NCBI GenBank assembly: GCA_021848325.1
Contig: JAJZUU010000027.1
Coordinates: 1-36,378, forward strand
From: Pseudomonadota bacterium
GTDB taxonomy: Bacteria > Pseudomonadota > Gammaproteobacteria > Burkholderiales > JAJZUU01
Length of the DNA: 36,378 nt
Direction of reading: 5' to 3'
In this document: one piece after another, positions 16,913 to 26,078 of the stretch
Position numbering within the stretch: position 1 is the first letter of the stretch
Layout: every line of letters starts with the position of its first letter
Translations under genes and position numbers: made by a program
Notes under the pieces: generated by a model
The model's input: only the letters and a program-made list of their open reading frames with translations
The model's database searches: none
What the model was told of the DNA's origin: nothing

Positions 16913-18134
16913 GCGATTTCTCCGCTTTGGCCGCCAGCCGCCCGTAGATCGGCCGATAGCGCGCCACCGAGGCCTGCCAGTTGCGTTCCGTTTCCACGAA
17001 GCGGCGCGCGGCGGTGCGCAGCGCCGGCCAGCGCGCATGGTCCGCCAGCAGGTCCAGCACCTTCGCCGCCAGCGCCCCGGGGTCGCCGGCCTGGAACAGC
17101 ACCCCGGTCTCGCCGTCGCGGATCAGTTCCCGGTGCCCCCCCACGTCCGAGGCCGCCAGCAGCCTGCCCTGGGCCATGGCCTCCAGGGGCTTGAGGGGGG
17201 TCACCAGTTCCGTCAGGCGCATGGACAGGCGCGGGTAGACCAGGACATCCACCAGGTCGTAGTAGCGCCGCACCTCGGCGTGGGGCACGCGCCCGGCGAA
17301 CGCCACCTGGTCCGCCACCCCCAGTGCTTGCGCCAGTTGCCTGAGGTTCGCCTCCTGCGGGCCGCCGCCCACCAGCAGCACGCGCACGTCCGGCGCCCGG
17401 GACAGGATCGCGGGCAACGCCCGCAGCAGCAGGTCCAGGCCCTCGTAGGCATAGAACGAGCCGATGAAACCCAGCACCCGGGCGCCGTCCAGGCCGAGCC
17501 GCTGCTTGAGCGCCTGGTCGGGCTGGCCGCCGGCGGAAAATTGCTCGACGTCCACCGCGTTGGGGATCACGCCGACCTTTTCCGCGGGGATGCCGCGCCC
17601 CACGATGTCCCCGCGCAGCCCCTCGCAGATGGTGGTGACGGCGTCCGCGTGCCGGAGGGCATAGGTCTCCAGGCCGCGCGTGAGCCGGTAGCGCAGCCCC
17701 CCTTCCCGGCTGGTGCCGTGGTCCACCGCGGCGTCTTCCCAGAAGGCGCGCACCTCGTACACCACCGGGATGCCCCGCCGGCGGCCCACGCGCAACGCCG
17801 GAATCGCGTTCAGCGCCGGGGAGTGGGCGTGCAGGATGTCCGGCGCCAGCCGTGTCACTACCTCATCCAGGCGCCGGGTCAGGGTCTCCATGAAGGCGAT
17901 TTCGCCCAATCCCGGCAGCCCCGCCAGCGGGCCTTGCGGCTGGGGGGTGCGGTAGAAGTGCCAGCCGTCCACGTCCTCCTCGGGGGCCGCTCCCCCCTTG
18001 TGCTTGGGGCCGGTGAGGTGGAAGGTCTCCCAGCCCAGGGCCCGCTGCCCCTGCAATATGGAGAGGGTGCGGAAGGTGTAGCCGCTGTGCAGCGGGATGG
18101 AGTGATCGAGGATGTGGAGGATGCGTAAGGTCAT
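16902..18134 (-). CDS. exosortase A-associated glycosyltransferase, Daro_2409 family
   Basis: This 410-residue family 4 glycosyltransferase starts MTLRILHILDHSIPLHSGYT and continues with FRTLSILQGQRALGWET, the hallmark N-terminus of a glycosyltransferase family found almost only in XrtA/PEP-CTERM loci. The C-terminal domain has VLGFIGSFYAYEGLDLLLRA and RLTELVTPLKPLEAMAQG, the family's version of the E-x7-E region. The open frame extends to 18503, but the ATG at 18134 overlaps the amidotransferase stop in an ATGA, and the conserved sequence begins there. It is a strong marker of locus type. Confidence 0.92.
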   Translation of the reverse strand: MTLRILHILDHSIPLHSGYTFRTLSILQGQRALGWETFHLTGPKHKGGAAPEEDVDGWHFYRTPQPQGPLAGLPGLGEIAFMETLTRRLDEVVTRLAPDILHAHSPALNAIPALRVGRRRGIPVVYEVRAFWEDAAVDHGTSREGGLRYRLTRGLETYALRHADAVTTICEGLRGDIVGRGIPAEKVGVIPNAVDVEQFSAGGQPDQALKQRLGLDGARVLGFIGSFYAYEGLDLLLRALPAILSRAPDVRVLLVGGGPQEANLRQLAQALGVADQVAFAGRVPHAEVRRYYDLVDVLVYPRLSMRLTELVTPLKPLEAMAQGRLLAASDVGGHRELIRDGETGVLFQAGDPGALAAKVLDLLADHARWPALRTAARRFVETERNWQASVARYRPIYGRLAAKAEKSHAS

Positions 18135-20062
18135 GCCGCTTGCGATCCCTTGGTCGGCAGATCGCGCCCGGTCTCCCCCGTGCAGTTGCGCAGGAAGGAC
18201 TCGAACATCAGCACCGACCACAGCGCCGCGCTGTTGTCCCGCAGGCCGGATTGGTGCTGGTCCACCATTTCGCGCAGGAAGTCCGGGTTGAACATGCCGC
18301 TGTCGGCCAGGGCGGGGCCGAGCACGGCCTCGCGCACCCGCTGCCGCAACGGGCCGCGAAACCAGCTCGCCAGGGGAACGGCAAAGCCCATTTTCGGGCG
18401 GTACAGGATATTGTCCGGAAGGTACGGCTCCAGTGCCTTCTTGAATAGGTACTTGCCCTCCCGGCCGCGCAATTTCAGGGAAGGCGGGAGCCCGGACAGC
18501 CACTCCACCAACTGGTGGTCCAGGATGGGCACCCGCACCTCCAGGGCGTGGGCCATGCTGGCCCGGTCCACTTTGGTCAATATGTCCCCGGCCAGATAGG
18601 TCTTCAGGTCCAGATACTGGACCCTGGACAACGGGTCGTCGGGTGCGTTCCGGCTGTGGCGGCGGAGCACCTCCACCGCGGAGTAGCCCTGCAGCTCGCG
18701 CCGAAACCGTTCACTGAACAGGCCGCGTCTCAATTTGTCTCCCATCACCGAGACGCTGTGGAAATATCCTTCCACGGCGTCGCGGGCCAGGGCCTCGAAG
18801 GTCGACTTGGCGCGGAATACCTTCGGCGCCCAGTCGGCCTTTGGATACGCGCTGCCCAACAGGCCGAACAACGGCCTGCGCAGGGCGAGCGGGAGAAACG
18901 AGCGCAAACGCTCTTCGTAGAGATGCCAACGGTAACGTCGGTATCCCGCCAGGTTCTCGTCGCCACCATCGCCGGACAACGCGACCGTCACCTGCTTGCG
19001 CGCCAATTCGCAGACGCGATAGGTGGGGATGGCGGAACTGTCCGCGAAGGGCTCGTCGTACAGCCCGGCCAGCTTGTCGATGAGTTCGAAATCGTCCGTA
19101 TCCACCCGCTCCACCCGGTGGCGGGTATGGTAGCGGGCGGCTACCTGCGCGGCGTATTCGGCCTCGTCGTAAGCCGCTTCGCCGAAAGAAATGGAGCAGG
19201 TGTTGACGGGGGTATCGGACAGGCCGGCCATCATCGCCACCACCGCGCTGGAGTCCACGCCCCCGGACAGGAACGCGCCGAGCGGCACTTCCGCGACGAG
19301 CCGGATCTTCACCGCTTCCTGCAGCCTGCCGATGAGCTCTTCCCCGGCCTGCGCCTCGGACATCGGCGCCGCGGCCTTGAACGGCACGTCCCAGTACTGG
19401 CGCGGCGGCGGCAACGGCTCGCGGCAACGCACGGCAAGGGTGTATCCCGGCGGCAGCTTCAGCGCCTGCTTGAAGATGGTGCGGGGTTCCGGCACGTAGC
19501 CGTAGGCAAAGTAATCCTCGATGGCGCGGCTGTCCAGTTCCCGGGAAAAACGCGGGTGCACCATCAGCGCCTTCAACTCCGAGGCGAACAGAAAAATTCC
19601 GCCGCCAAGATGCGCGTAATACAGCGGCTTTATTCCCAGCCGGTCGCGGGCCAGGAACAGGGTCCTCTTGTTGCGGTCCCACAGGGCGAAGGCGAACATG
19701 CCCCGGAAACGCTCCACGCAGGACTCGCCCCACTGTTCCCAGGCATGGACGATCACCTCGGTATCGCACCGGGTACGGAAGACGTGGCCCAGCTTGGCGA
19801 GTTTCGCGGTGAGTTCCGGGAAGTTGTAGATCTCGCCGTTGAACACCACCGCCACACTGCCGTCCTCGTTGAACAGCGGCTGCTGGCCGCTGGACAGATC
19901 GATGATCGACAGGCGGCGGTGCCCCATGCCCAATCCCGGTTCGGCGTGCATCCCGCCCTCGTCCGGGCCGCGATGAAACTGGCTTTCGTTCATGCGTGCC
20001 AGCAATGCCCGGTCCACCGGGGACGGACCGTCCATATCGAGAATACCCACGATGCCGCACAT
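18131..20062 (-). CDS. XrtA/PEP-CTERM system amidotransferase (asparagine synthase family)
   Basis: A full-length 643-residue glutamine-dependent amidotransferase. MCGIVG places the catalytic Cys at position 2, and the glutamine-binding pieces FHRGPDEGG, RRLSIIDLSSGQQP and FNGEIYNF are all present. The synthetase half has the ATP pyrophosphatase loop FLSGGVDSSAVV, then LSGDGGDENLAGYRRY and EVRVPILDHQLVEW. This is the amidotransferase typical of exosortase A loci and likely converts a carboxyl group on the glycan precursor to an amide with glutamine as nitrogen source. It contrasts with the paralogue at 8916, which lacks the glutamine site. There is a 54-base gap from the preceding gene, and its stop overlaps the next start. 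Confidence 0.92.
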   Translation of the reverse strand: MCGIVGILDMDGPSPVDRALLARMNESQFHRGPDEGGMHAEPGLGMGHRRLSIIDLSSGQQPLFNEDGSVAVVFNGEIYNFPELTAKLAKLGHVFRTRCDTEVIVHAWEQWGESCVERFRGMFAFALWDRNKRTLFLARDRLGIKPLYYAHLGGGIFLFASELKALMVHPRFSRELDSRAIEDYFAYGYVPEPRTIFKQALKLPPGYTLAVRCREPLPPPRQYWDVPFKAAAPMSEAQAGEELIGRLQEAVKIRLVAEVPLGAFLSGGVDSSAVVAMMAGLSDTPVNTCSISFGEAAYDEAEYAAQVAARYHTRHRVERVDTDDFELIDKLAGLYDEPFADSSAIPTYRVCELARKQVTVALSGDGGDENLAGYRRYRWHLYEERLRSFLPLALRRPLFGLLGSAYPKADWAPKVFRAKSTFEALARDAVEGYFHSVSVMGDKLRRGLFSERFRRELQGYSAVEVLRRHSRNAPDDPLSRVQYLDLKTYLAGDILTKVDRASMAHALEVRVPILDHQLVEWLSGLPPSLKLRGREGKYLFKKALEPYLPDNILYRPKMGFAVPLASWFRGPLRQRVREAVLGPALADSGMFNPDFLREMVDQHQSGLRDNSAALWSVLMFESFLRNCTGETGRDLPTKGSQAA

Positions 20063-20116
20063 AGTCTGGTGCCTGTTCAGTTCGGGCCGCGGTTCATGGC
20101 CGCCGCCGATTATTCA

Positions 20117-21286
20117 TTACCGAGCCCTGGCCAGGGTTTGATCGTAGACCTTCCCGTAGGCCTCGACCATGCCCTCTATGCTGAACTCGGTCTCGATGGT
20201 CTTGCGTCCGGCCCGTCCGTGGCCGAGCGTTCTCGCTTCATCGCTCAAGTAAGCTAGCAAGGCGCGTGCCATGGACGCGGCGTCCGCGGGCGGGATCAGG
20301 GTCCCCGTTTCCCCTTCCCGCACCAGTTCGGAATTCCCCCCCACCCGGGTCGCCACGATCGGCAGGCCGGTGGACATGGCTTCCAGGATGGTATTGGAGA
20401 TCCCTTCTCCCAGGGACGGCAGCACAAACACGTCCATGGCGCGCATCAGCTCCGGGATGTCCTCGCGCTCGCCGGGAAGCCAGGCGAGATCGAGTGCACC
20501 CGCGCCCTGCAGGAGATCCAGACAGGTTTGGCGGGAGGTCCCGTCGCCGATGATTACCAGCCGCAGACGCTTGCGTGCCTCGGGGGCATTCTCGATCAGG
20601 CCCAGGAAGGCGCGGACCAAGGTCGGGTAGTCCTTGACTTCGGCCATCCGGCCCACGCTGCCGATGACGAATTCGCCGCCGCGCAGGAACCCGGGGGGGC
20701 CGATGGCCTTGCGCTCCCCGCTTGGCGGCCGGAAGCGGAGACGGTCCACCCCGTTGTATATTTGGGTCACCCGGCTTGGGTCGGCGCCCACGGTATTGAT
20801 GAGCCATTTTTCCAGATCCCTGCTAACCGCGGTGTAGTGATGCACAAATGGCCGCGCAAACTTGCGCAACAGCCTGTATTTCAGGCGCTGCCCATGCAGG
20901 TCGAACATGTCCCGCCCGTGCTCGCCATGGACCCGCGCCCCAACCCCGGCCGAGGCGGCCACGAACTGGGCTTCCAGGGCGGACAGATTGCGAGTGTGCA
21001 CGATATCCGGCCGCATTTGGCGCAGCAGTCGCCAGAGCCGCGGGAACAGCGCGAAATCCTGGCCCGGACGTTTGCCGAGGGCGTGGAAGCGCACCTCCTG
21101 CCGGTCGATCCGCCGGCGAAAATCCGTATACCCCTGGAGGCAGACGATGGCGTGGCGATAGCGCCGGGGGGGCATATGGTTGATCAGGTTCACCAGGCCG
21201 TTTTCCAGGCCGCCGACGCCGAAGTGGTGAACGATGTGAGCAACCAGCGGCACCATTTTCGTTCCGGCTAAACCCTTTGCTTCCAT
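20117..21286 (-). CDS. PEP-CTERM/EpsH1 system-associated glycosyltransferase
   Basis: This 389-residue GT4 enzyme has the family-typical opening VPLVAHIVHHFGVGGLENGL followed by VNLINHMPPRRYRHAIVCL, which is nearly diagnostic for one of the two sugar transferases found with exosortase A. VIGSVGRMAEVKDYPTLVRA begins the donor-binding domain and LGEGISNTILEAMSTGLPIV carries the E-x7-E motif. MVPLVAHIV at codon 11 is a possible alternative start; the ATG at 21286 leaves 24 bases from the exosortase stop. Part of the same transcript as its neighbours. Confidence 0.92.
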   Translation of the reverse strand: MEAKGLAGTKMVPLVAHIVHHFGVGGLENGLVNLINHMPPRRYRHAIVCLQGYTDFRRRIDRQEVRFHALGKRPGQDFALFPRLWRLLRQMRPDIVHTRNLSALEAQFVAASAGVGARVHGEHGRDMFDLHGQRLKYRLLRKFARPFVHHYTAVSRDLEKWLINTVGADPSRVTQIYNGVDRLRFRPPSGERKAIGPPGFLRGGEFVIGSVGRMAEVKDYPTLVRAFLGLIENAPEARKRLRLVIIGDGTSRQTCLDLLQGAGALDLAWLPGEREDIPELMRAMDVFVLPSLGEGISNTILEAMSTGLPIVATRVGGNSELVREGETGTLIPPADAASMARALLAYLSDEARTLGHGRAGRKTIETEFSIEGMVEAYGKVYDQTLARAR

Positions 21287-21310
21287 GGGATCAATGCGCC
21301 CCGCCGGCCT

Positions 21311-22882
21311 TCATTGCCGCGACACATGGTTGAGGCTCGCGTCTATGCTGTTCTGCATGTCTTTCACGAATGCCTGCAGCACCGGGGCGACCTCGTCTGG
21401 TTTTTCTTCGTAGGGCGTAGCGATGATGATGGCGGCCCCGTCGTCCGGGTTGCCGAACAGCCTGGCCGTGGCGAACAGCCATTTCCCCCAGTACGGGTTC
21501 GCGGTGCTGTGCCCCCGGATCCAGTCCCAATGCCATACCAGCAGGCGCTGGGCGGACGAGCGCAGTTTCGTCTGCACGATCTTGGTCTGCTGCCCCGTTC
21601 CCATCCGAACGGTGCGTGCGCCTTCTCCCACGTTGCCCCACGCCGGGTCCTTCTGCACCACCATCACGTTGGTGGAGGTGATCAACTCCGCGCCCGCCCG
21701 CTGGTAGCGGTAATACTCCAGGTACAGGGCAACCGTATGGCCGCCCTTGCGGTAGGTCTGCAGGAGAAAGGCATCGGGGGGAGCGAAGTGGGGCCGCCAG
21801 TCGGTCAATGCATCTCCCGTTGCCAGCCAGCCCTTGTCCGGCACCGGGGGCGCAATGTGCAGCCCGGCGGTGGGGATGGGCGTGCGTTCCAGGTAGGCCG
21901 CGTAGGCGGGCCAGACCCCGGCCACGGTGAGGCCGAGGAAGGCCGCCAGCAGGACCGGTCCGCCGGCGGCCGGGCGCAGTTGCCCGTGTTCCGCCGGCTG
22001 CGGGCCGGATGCCTGCGCGGGGTATTCGTCCTCGCGCCAGAAGGAGCCGACCCAGAACAGCAGCATCATCACCACGCCGAAGAACACCCACCCGTAGATC
22101 AGGTGATCGATACCCCGGGCCAGGCGCATGTCGATCAGGGTGGCGATCATCACGATGGTGTAGGCGCGCAGGCCGTTGGCGATGATGGGGACGATCACCG
22201 AGGCGGCGGCGAAAAGCAGGCGGCGGCCGGTGCTGCGGTAGGTGAGATAGGCGTAGAGGCAGCCCAGGGTGAAGGCGGCGATCAGGTAGCGCAGCCCGCT
22301 GCAGCCTTCCACCACGGACCAGTTGCCGGAAGGGATGGTGAAGAAGGTCCCTTCCCGGTAGACCGGGATGCCGCTCAGCCGCAGGGCCCCCACCGTGAAA
22401 TCGGCGGTGAAGTGCATCAGCGGCGGGATCAGGACCTCCCCCACCGGGACGGCGAAAAACAGGAACCCCAGGGGGAAGGCGATGGTGCGCACCACCCGGG
22501 TGCCGAACACGGTCCAGACGGCGGCGGGGATCATCGCCACCAGGCAGTACTGGGCCACCACCAGCACCGCCCCCAGTTGGGCCAGCAGCCAGCCGAAGCC
22601 GAGCGCGGCCAGGAGCGCGAGCCCGCGATAGTCGGGCCGGATTGGGGCGGCGGCGAGGGCCTGGCGGCGGCGCCAGATGAGAAAGGCGCTGATGGGGAAG
22701 ATCAGGAAGCCGTGGGCGAAGGTCTCCGAGCGATCCCAGATGGCCACGGTGGAGTGGGTCGTCGGGTAGTACAGCAGGAGAATCGCGGTAACGACCATCA
22801 GGGCAAGGGCGCCCATCCAGCGGCGTGCGGCGGAGCCGCCCCGGGCCAGGCCGTTCAGCACCGTTGGCGTCGCACCGTTCAT
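21311..22882 (-). CDS. xrtA: exosortase A fused to EpsI domain
   Basis: Exosortase A is the polytopic membrane transpeptidase thought to cleave PEP-CTERM anchors from exported proteins. The N-terminal 285 residues contain about eight membrane segments. The proposed catalytic residues are Cys194 in VVEGCSGLRYL, Arg239 in NGLRAY and His260 in IDHLIYGW. The remaining C-terminal part, after a further membrane segment near 310-330, is a periplasmic EpsI domain (RTPIPTAGLHIAPPVPDKGW, VALYLEYYRYQRAGAELI, and KIVQTKLR). The open frame extends to 23983, but the ATG at 22882 has AAGGAG eight to nine bases upstream and overlaps the preceding stop in ATGA. Older literature calls this epsH. No PEP-CTERM substrate is encoded in the window. 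Confidence 0.95.
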   Translation of the reverse strand: MNGATPTVLNGLARGGSAARRWMGALALMVVTAILLLYYPTTHSTVAIWDRSETFAHGFLIFPISAFLIWRRRQALAAAPIRPDYRGLALLAALGFGWLLAQLGAVLVVAQYCLVAMIPAAVWTVFGTRVVRTIAFPLGFLFFAVPVGEVLIPPLMHFTADFTVGALRLSGIPVYREGTFFTIPSGNWSVVEGCSGLRYLIAAFTLGCLYAYLTYRSTGRRLLFAAASVIVPIIANGLRAYTIVMIATLIDMRLARGIDHLIYGWVFFGVVMMLLFWVGSFWREDEYPAQASGPQPAEHGQLRPAAGGPVLLAAFLGLTVAGVWPAYAAYLERTPIPTAGLHIAPPVPDKGWLATGDALTDWRPHFAPPDAFLLQTYRKGGHTVALYLEYYRYQRAGAELITSTNVMVVQKDPAWGNVGEGARTVRMGTGQQTKIVQTKLRSSAQRLLVWHWDWIRGHSTANPYWGKWLFATARLFGNPDDGAAIIIATPYEEKPDEVAPVLQAFVKDMQNSIDASLNHVSRQ

Positions 22883-24153
22883 GCCCGGTTCTCCTTTACC
22901 GTCAGTGTATGCCCCGGGGCCGCCGCCGGCCCGGCGTGCGGCCGGGCGGCGGCCCCACGCGGCTCCCGGGCAAGCAGGCTGTCCAGTTGGGCCAGGTTGC
23001 TTGCCCAGCCGTAATCGGCCAACACGCGGTCCCGTGCCGCCCGGCCCATCCCGGGGTCGGCCCTCCCCAGCAGGGACAGACAGAGGGATACGAATTCCAC
23101 GGCGTCGCGGGCGACCAGCAACTCCTCGCCCGCCAGCGCCCCGATGCCCTCCAGCGCCTGGGGCGAGGCGATGACCGGCCGCGCCATGGCCATCGCCTCC
23201 AGCACCTTGTTCTGCACCCCCCTGGCAATGCGCAGCGGCGCCACCGCGCAGCGGGCATGGGCGAGATAGGGGCGCACGTCCGCCACCGCCCCGGTCACGA
23301 CCACCCCCGGCAGGGCGGCGAGCTGGCGCACCTTTTGCCCGGGCCGGGAGCCGACCACGTAGAAGCGGGCTCGCGGCCGGCGGGCGCGCACCAATGGCAG
23401 GACCTCCCGCGCGAACCAGTCCACCGCGTCCTGGTTGGGCCAGTAATCCATGGCCCCGGTGAACACCAGCGCCTGCTCCCCTTCCGGGTAGGGGTTGGGA
23501 TACCCCTCCCGGGGCGAGAAATACTCGGTGTCCACCCCGTTGCGGAAGTGGCCCACCTTGGCCGCGCTTTCCGGGGCAAGCCGGCGGAACAGGTCGGCCT
23601 CGTGCTCCGATACGAACAGGGAGGCATCGAAGGCCCGGGCCACTTCCCGCTCGAACGCCAGCAGCAGCCTCCCCTCGCGCCGGTAGATCGCCCCCAGGGG
23701 CCATCCCTTGCGCGCCCCGTATTGGCGCCACTTGTCCGAGTCCACGTCGACGAAGTCGACCACCCGGCGCGCCGCGGCGTGATCCATGGCGTACTGGGCC
23801 ATGGCCGAGGAAAATACCAGGATGCGCCGGATCGGGCGGCGGGCGAGCAGGCCGTCCACCCAGGCCTTGAGCCCGGCGTCGCGGTAGTAGGGCAGGGTAA
23901 GCGGCCGCGCCGAAACCAGGCCGGACAGGCTGCGCAGGCGGGCCAGCCTCGGGCGCAGGCGGGCGAAATGGCTCTCCCCGCAAAGCCCCCTGACCTTGTC
24001 CAGATGCGCCCAGTCCTGCGCCTCGTCCACGAAGGTGCCCAAATGGACGCGGTAACGCGTGCTCAAGTGCCGCAGCAGGTGGTAGGAGCGGATCTTGTCC
24101 CCCTTGTTGGGCGGATAGGGGATGCGGTGGGTGAGGTAAAGCAGCTCTTCCAT
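22879..24153 (-). CDS. PEP-CTERM/EpsH1 system-associated glycosyltransferase (TIGR03087-type)
   Basis: A 424-residue GT-B glycosyltransferase opening EELLYLTHRIPYPPNKGDKI followed by RSYHLLRHLS, the signature of the second XrtA-associated sugar transferase family. The middle part includes VVDFVDVDSDKW and FVSEHEADLF; the donor domain has LVFTGAMDYWPNQDAVDWF, and GVQNKVLEAMAMARPVI matches the end of the E-x7-E region with the first Glu not present. It lies between the FemAB-like gene (4-base gap) and xrtA (4-base overlap). Function in glycan assembly is inferred from the family. Confidence 0.93.
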   Translation of the reverse strand: MEELLYLTHRIPYPPNKGDKIRSYHLLRHLSTRYRVHLGTFVDEAQDWAHLDKVRGLCGESHFARLRPRLARLRSLSGLVSARPLTLPYYRDAGLKAWVDGLLARRPIRRILVFSSAMAQYAMDHAAARRVVDFVDVDSDKWRQYGARKGWPLGAIYRREGRLLLAFEREVARAFDASLFVSEHEADLFRRLAPESAAKVGHFRNGVDTEYFSPREGYPNPYPEGEQALVFTGAMDYWPNQDAVDWFAREVLPLVRARRPRARFYVVGSRPGQKVRQLAALPGVVVTGAVADVRPYLAHARCAVAPLRIARGVQNKVLEAMAMARPVIASPQALEGIGALAGEELLVARDAVEFVSLCLSLLGRADPGMGRAARDRVLADYGWASNLAQLDSLLAREPRGAAARPHAGPAAAPGHTLTVKENRA

Positions 24154-24157
24154 GGCG

Positions 24158-25234
24158 CTATCCCAGGTTCTTCACGATGCGGGGGCCGAGCAGGTTGGCG
24201 AGCGGCAGGGGCAGGCGCTGCCACGCCTTGATGAACAGCCGGTACCTGGGGTTCAGCGGATTGTGGTCTGGCACCTGTTTTCCGTGGTGCAGCCGGTATT
24301 CGTAGTAGAGCGGCTGGGGCTCGAACCCCCAGTTTTTCTTGAAATCGAAGGAGCCGCTGCCGCGCTTGCTGCGGCCGTAGTCGAACACCTTGCAGCCGCG
24401 CTCCCAGGCGCGCCGCATCAGGTCCCAATACATGAAATCGTTGCCCGCCACCGCCCGTGCCTGGTCCGTGCCGCCTCCGTAATAGGGCAGCACCTCGTCG
24501 CGGAAGTAGAAGCTCATCACGCTGCTGACGGTGCGGCCGTCGAGGGTGACGGTGAGGATCTCGCAGTCGGGGCCGAACGCCTCCTTCAGCAGGCGAAAGT
24601 AGCGTTTGGAAAAAACGGGGGTGCCCAGCCGGTGCACGCTGGCCGAGTAGGCGCCGAAAAACCGTTCCACCCCCTCGTCCGGTTCGCCCCGCAGACCCGC
24701 CTTGATCCCTTTGCGCACCATGGCCCGCTGCTTGCGCGGGATGTTCAGCAGGTTCTGCTCCAGTTCCGGGTCGATCGCCTTGCGGAAGGTGACGTACAGG
24801 TCCTTGGCGGGCCATTGGGGGTGAACCGGCTGCCGGTTGCGGTACTCGAGGAAGTCCGCGCCGATGCTTGCCGACAGTTCCTGGGCCGCCAGGTCGAGGG
24901 CAGTGCGGGCCCGGTTGGAATTGGCGGCGATCCCGCCGTAGACGCAAAACGGCAGCGACGAGAGGGAGTGGCCGAACAGCCGGCTTTTGATCTCGGCCAG
25001 GGGCAGGATGCCCTGGATCTCGCCCCCCTCCTCGGCGAGCAGGTAGTGGGTGCGGTGGCCGAAGGCCTGTTCGATCACCCCCTTCCAGCCCGCGCGGTGG
25101 AAGAAGGTGGCCTCCGGGCAACCGGCGACGAACCGGTCCCAGCGGCCCGCATCCGCGCCGTCCAGCCGGCGGACCCGCAGTTGCCCCGGGGCGCTGGGCG
25201 CGGCCGCCGTCTCCTTTGGCGAGAATGCGCTCAT
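24158..25234 (-). CDS. FemAB family XrtA/PEP-CTERM system-associated protein
   Basis: A 358-residue protein with two GNAT-like halves of the FemAB type. FFHRAGWKGVIEQAFGH, then YGGIAANSN, mark the first half; SSVMSFYFRDEVLPYYGGG and FDYGRSKRGSGSFDFKKNWG mark the second. FemAB enzymes move an aminoacyl group from tRNA to an amine on peptidoglycan; in XrtA loci the substrate is unknown but an aminoacyl or acyl transfer to the amino sugars of the exopolysaccharide is plausible, especially beside a deacetylase that would free such amines. The open frame reaches 25675, but the ATG at 25234 overlaps the deacetylase stop in ATGA. Confidence 0.92.
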   Translation of the reverse strand: MSAFSPKETAAAPSAPGQLRVRRLDGADAGRWDRFVAGCPEATFFHRAGWKGVIEQAFGHRTHYLLAEEGGEIQGILPLAEIKSRLFGHSLSSLPFCVYGGIAANSNRARTALDLAAQELSASIGADFLEYRNRQPVHPQWPAKDLYVTFRKAIDPELEQNLLNIPRKQRAMVRKGIKAGLRGEPDEGVERFFGAYSASVHRLGTPVFSKRYFRLLKEAFGPDCEILTVTLDGRTVSSVMSFYFRDEVLPYYGGGTDQARAVAGNDFMYWDLMRRAWERGCKVFDYGRSKRGSGSFDFKKNWGFEPQPLYYEYRLHHGKQVPDHNPLNPRYRLFIKAWQRLPLPLANLLGPRIVKNLG

Positions 25235-26064
25235 TGCGCCGCTCCCGGGAACACCCGGTCCACCCGGTCCCATTCGAAATCCTTCAGCAAGCAGCGGATC
25301 TTCGGCTCCATGCGGGACAGGTTGACGTAATGGCGGAACCGGGTCTTGAGGCCGATCGCCTTCTGGCGCGGCTGCCCCGGGTCGATCTCCCAGGGGTGGA
25401 AATAGAAGATGCAGGCCTGGCCGTCCTGCCGGTTCACCCGGCGCATCAGCCAGCGCGAGAGCGGATAGGGCATCAGCCGGAAGTATCCGCCGCCGCCGGC
25501 CGGGAAATTGCGGCCGAACAGGGCGACCGTGGTGGCGGGCAGCTCCAGCAGGCCGCCCCCCTGCGGGCGGAAAGCGAAGCGCGGGGCGTCGGGCATGCCG
25601 TAGTGATCGTGGCGGATGGGATAGATGCTGGAACTGTAGCGGTAGCCCGCTTCCTGCAGCGTATCCAGTGCCCACAGGTTGCGCTGCCCGATGGAAAAGC
25701 TGGGCGCCCGGTACCCGCCGACCTCGGCGGCCCCGATGTCCTCCAGCAGCCGCTTGCTGCGGGTCACGTCGTCGAGAAATTCCCGCCGGTCCTGCTCGCT
25801 GGCGCGGCGGTGCGCATAGCCGTGGCTGGCCAGTTCGTGCCCGCCGTCCACGATGCGGCGCACCATGGCGGGGTAGCGTTCGGCGATCCAGCCCAGGGTG
25901 AAGAAGGTGGCGCGGACGTCGTGCTCGTCCAGCAGGGCGAGGATGCGCTCGATGTTAGGCTCCACCCGGCACGGGAGCCGGTCCCAATGCTCCCGCGGGA
26001 TATGCCCGGCGAAGGCCGAAACCTGAAAATAGTCCTCCACGTCGATAGTCATGGCGTTGCGCAT
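25231..26064 (-). CDS. polysaccharide deacetylase, XrtA system (DUF3473-containing)
   Basis: A NodB-type metal-dependent deacetylase of 277 residues, short-format and without signal peptide. MTIDVEDYFQV gives motif 1 (Asp and the following Glu-Asp), SHGYAHR gives the H-x3-H metal motif, GYRAPSFS is motif 3 and FYFHPWEIDP is the later catalytic histidine region. The C-terminal RFRHYVNL segment is the appended DUF3473 typical of XrtA loci. It should remove N-acetyl groups from a HexNAc-containing glycan intermediate, giving amines for modification by neighbouring enzymes (an inference). The codon-5 Met is another possible start. Confidence 0.93.
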   Translation of the reverse strand: MRNAMTIDVEDYFQVSAFAGHIPREHWDRLPCRVEPNIERILALLDEHDVRATFFTLGWIAERYPAMVRRIVDGGHELASHGYAHRRASEQDRREFLDDVTRSKRLLEDIGAAEVGGYRAPSFSIGQRNLWALDTLQEAGYRYSSSIYPIRHDHYGMPDAPRFAFRPQGGGLLELPATTVALFGRNFPAGGGGYFRLMPYPLSRWLMRRVNRQDGQACIFYFHPWEIDPGQPRQKAIGLKTRFRHYVNLSRMEPKIRCLLKDFEWDRVDRVFPGAAQ

Positions 26065-26078
26065 CGTGTGCCTTCATG

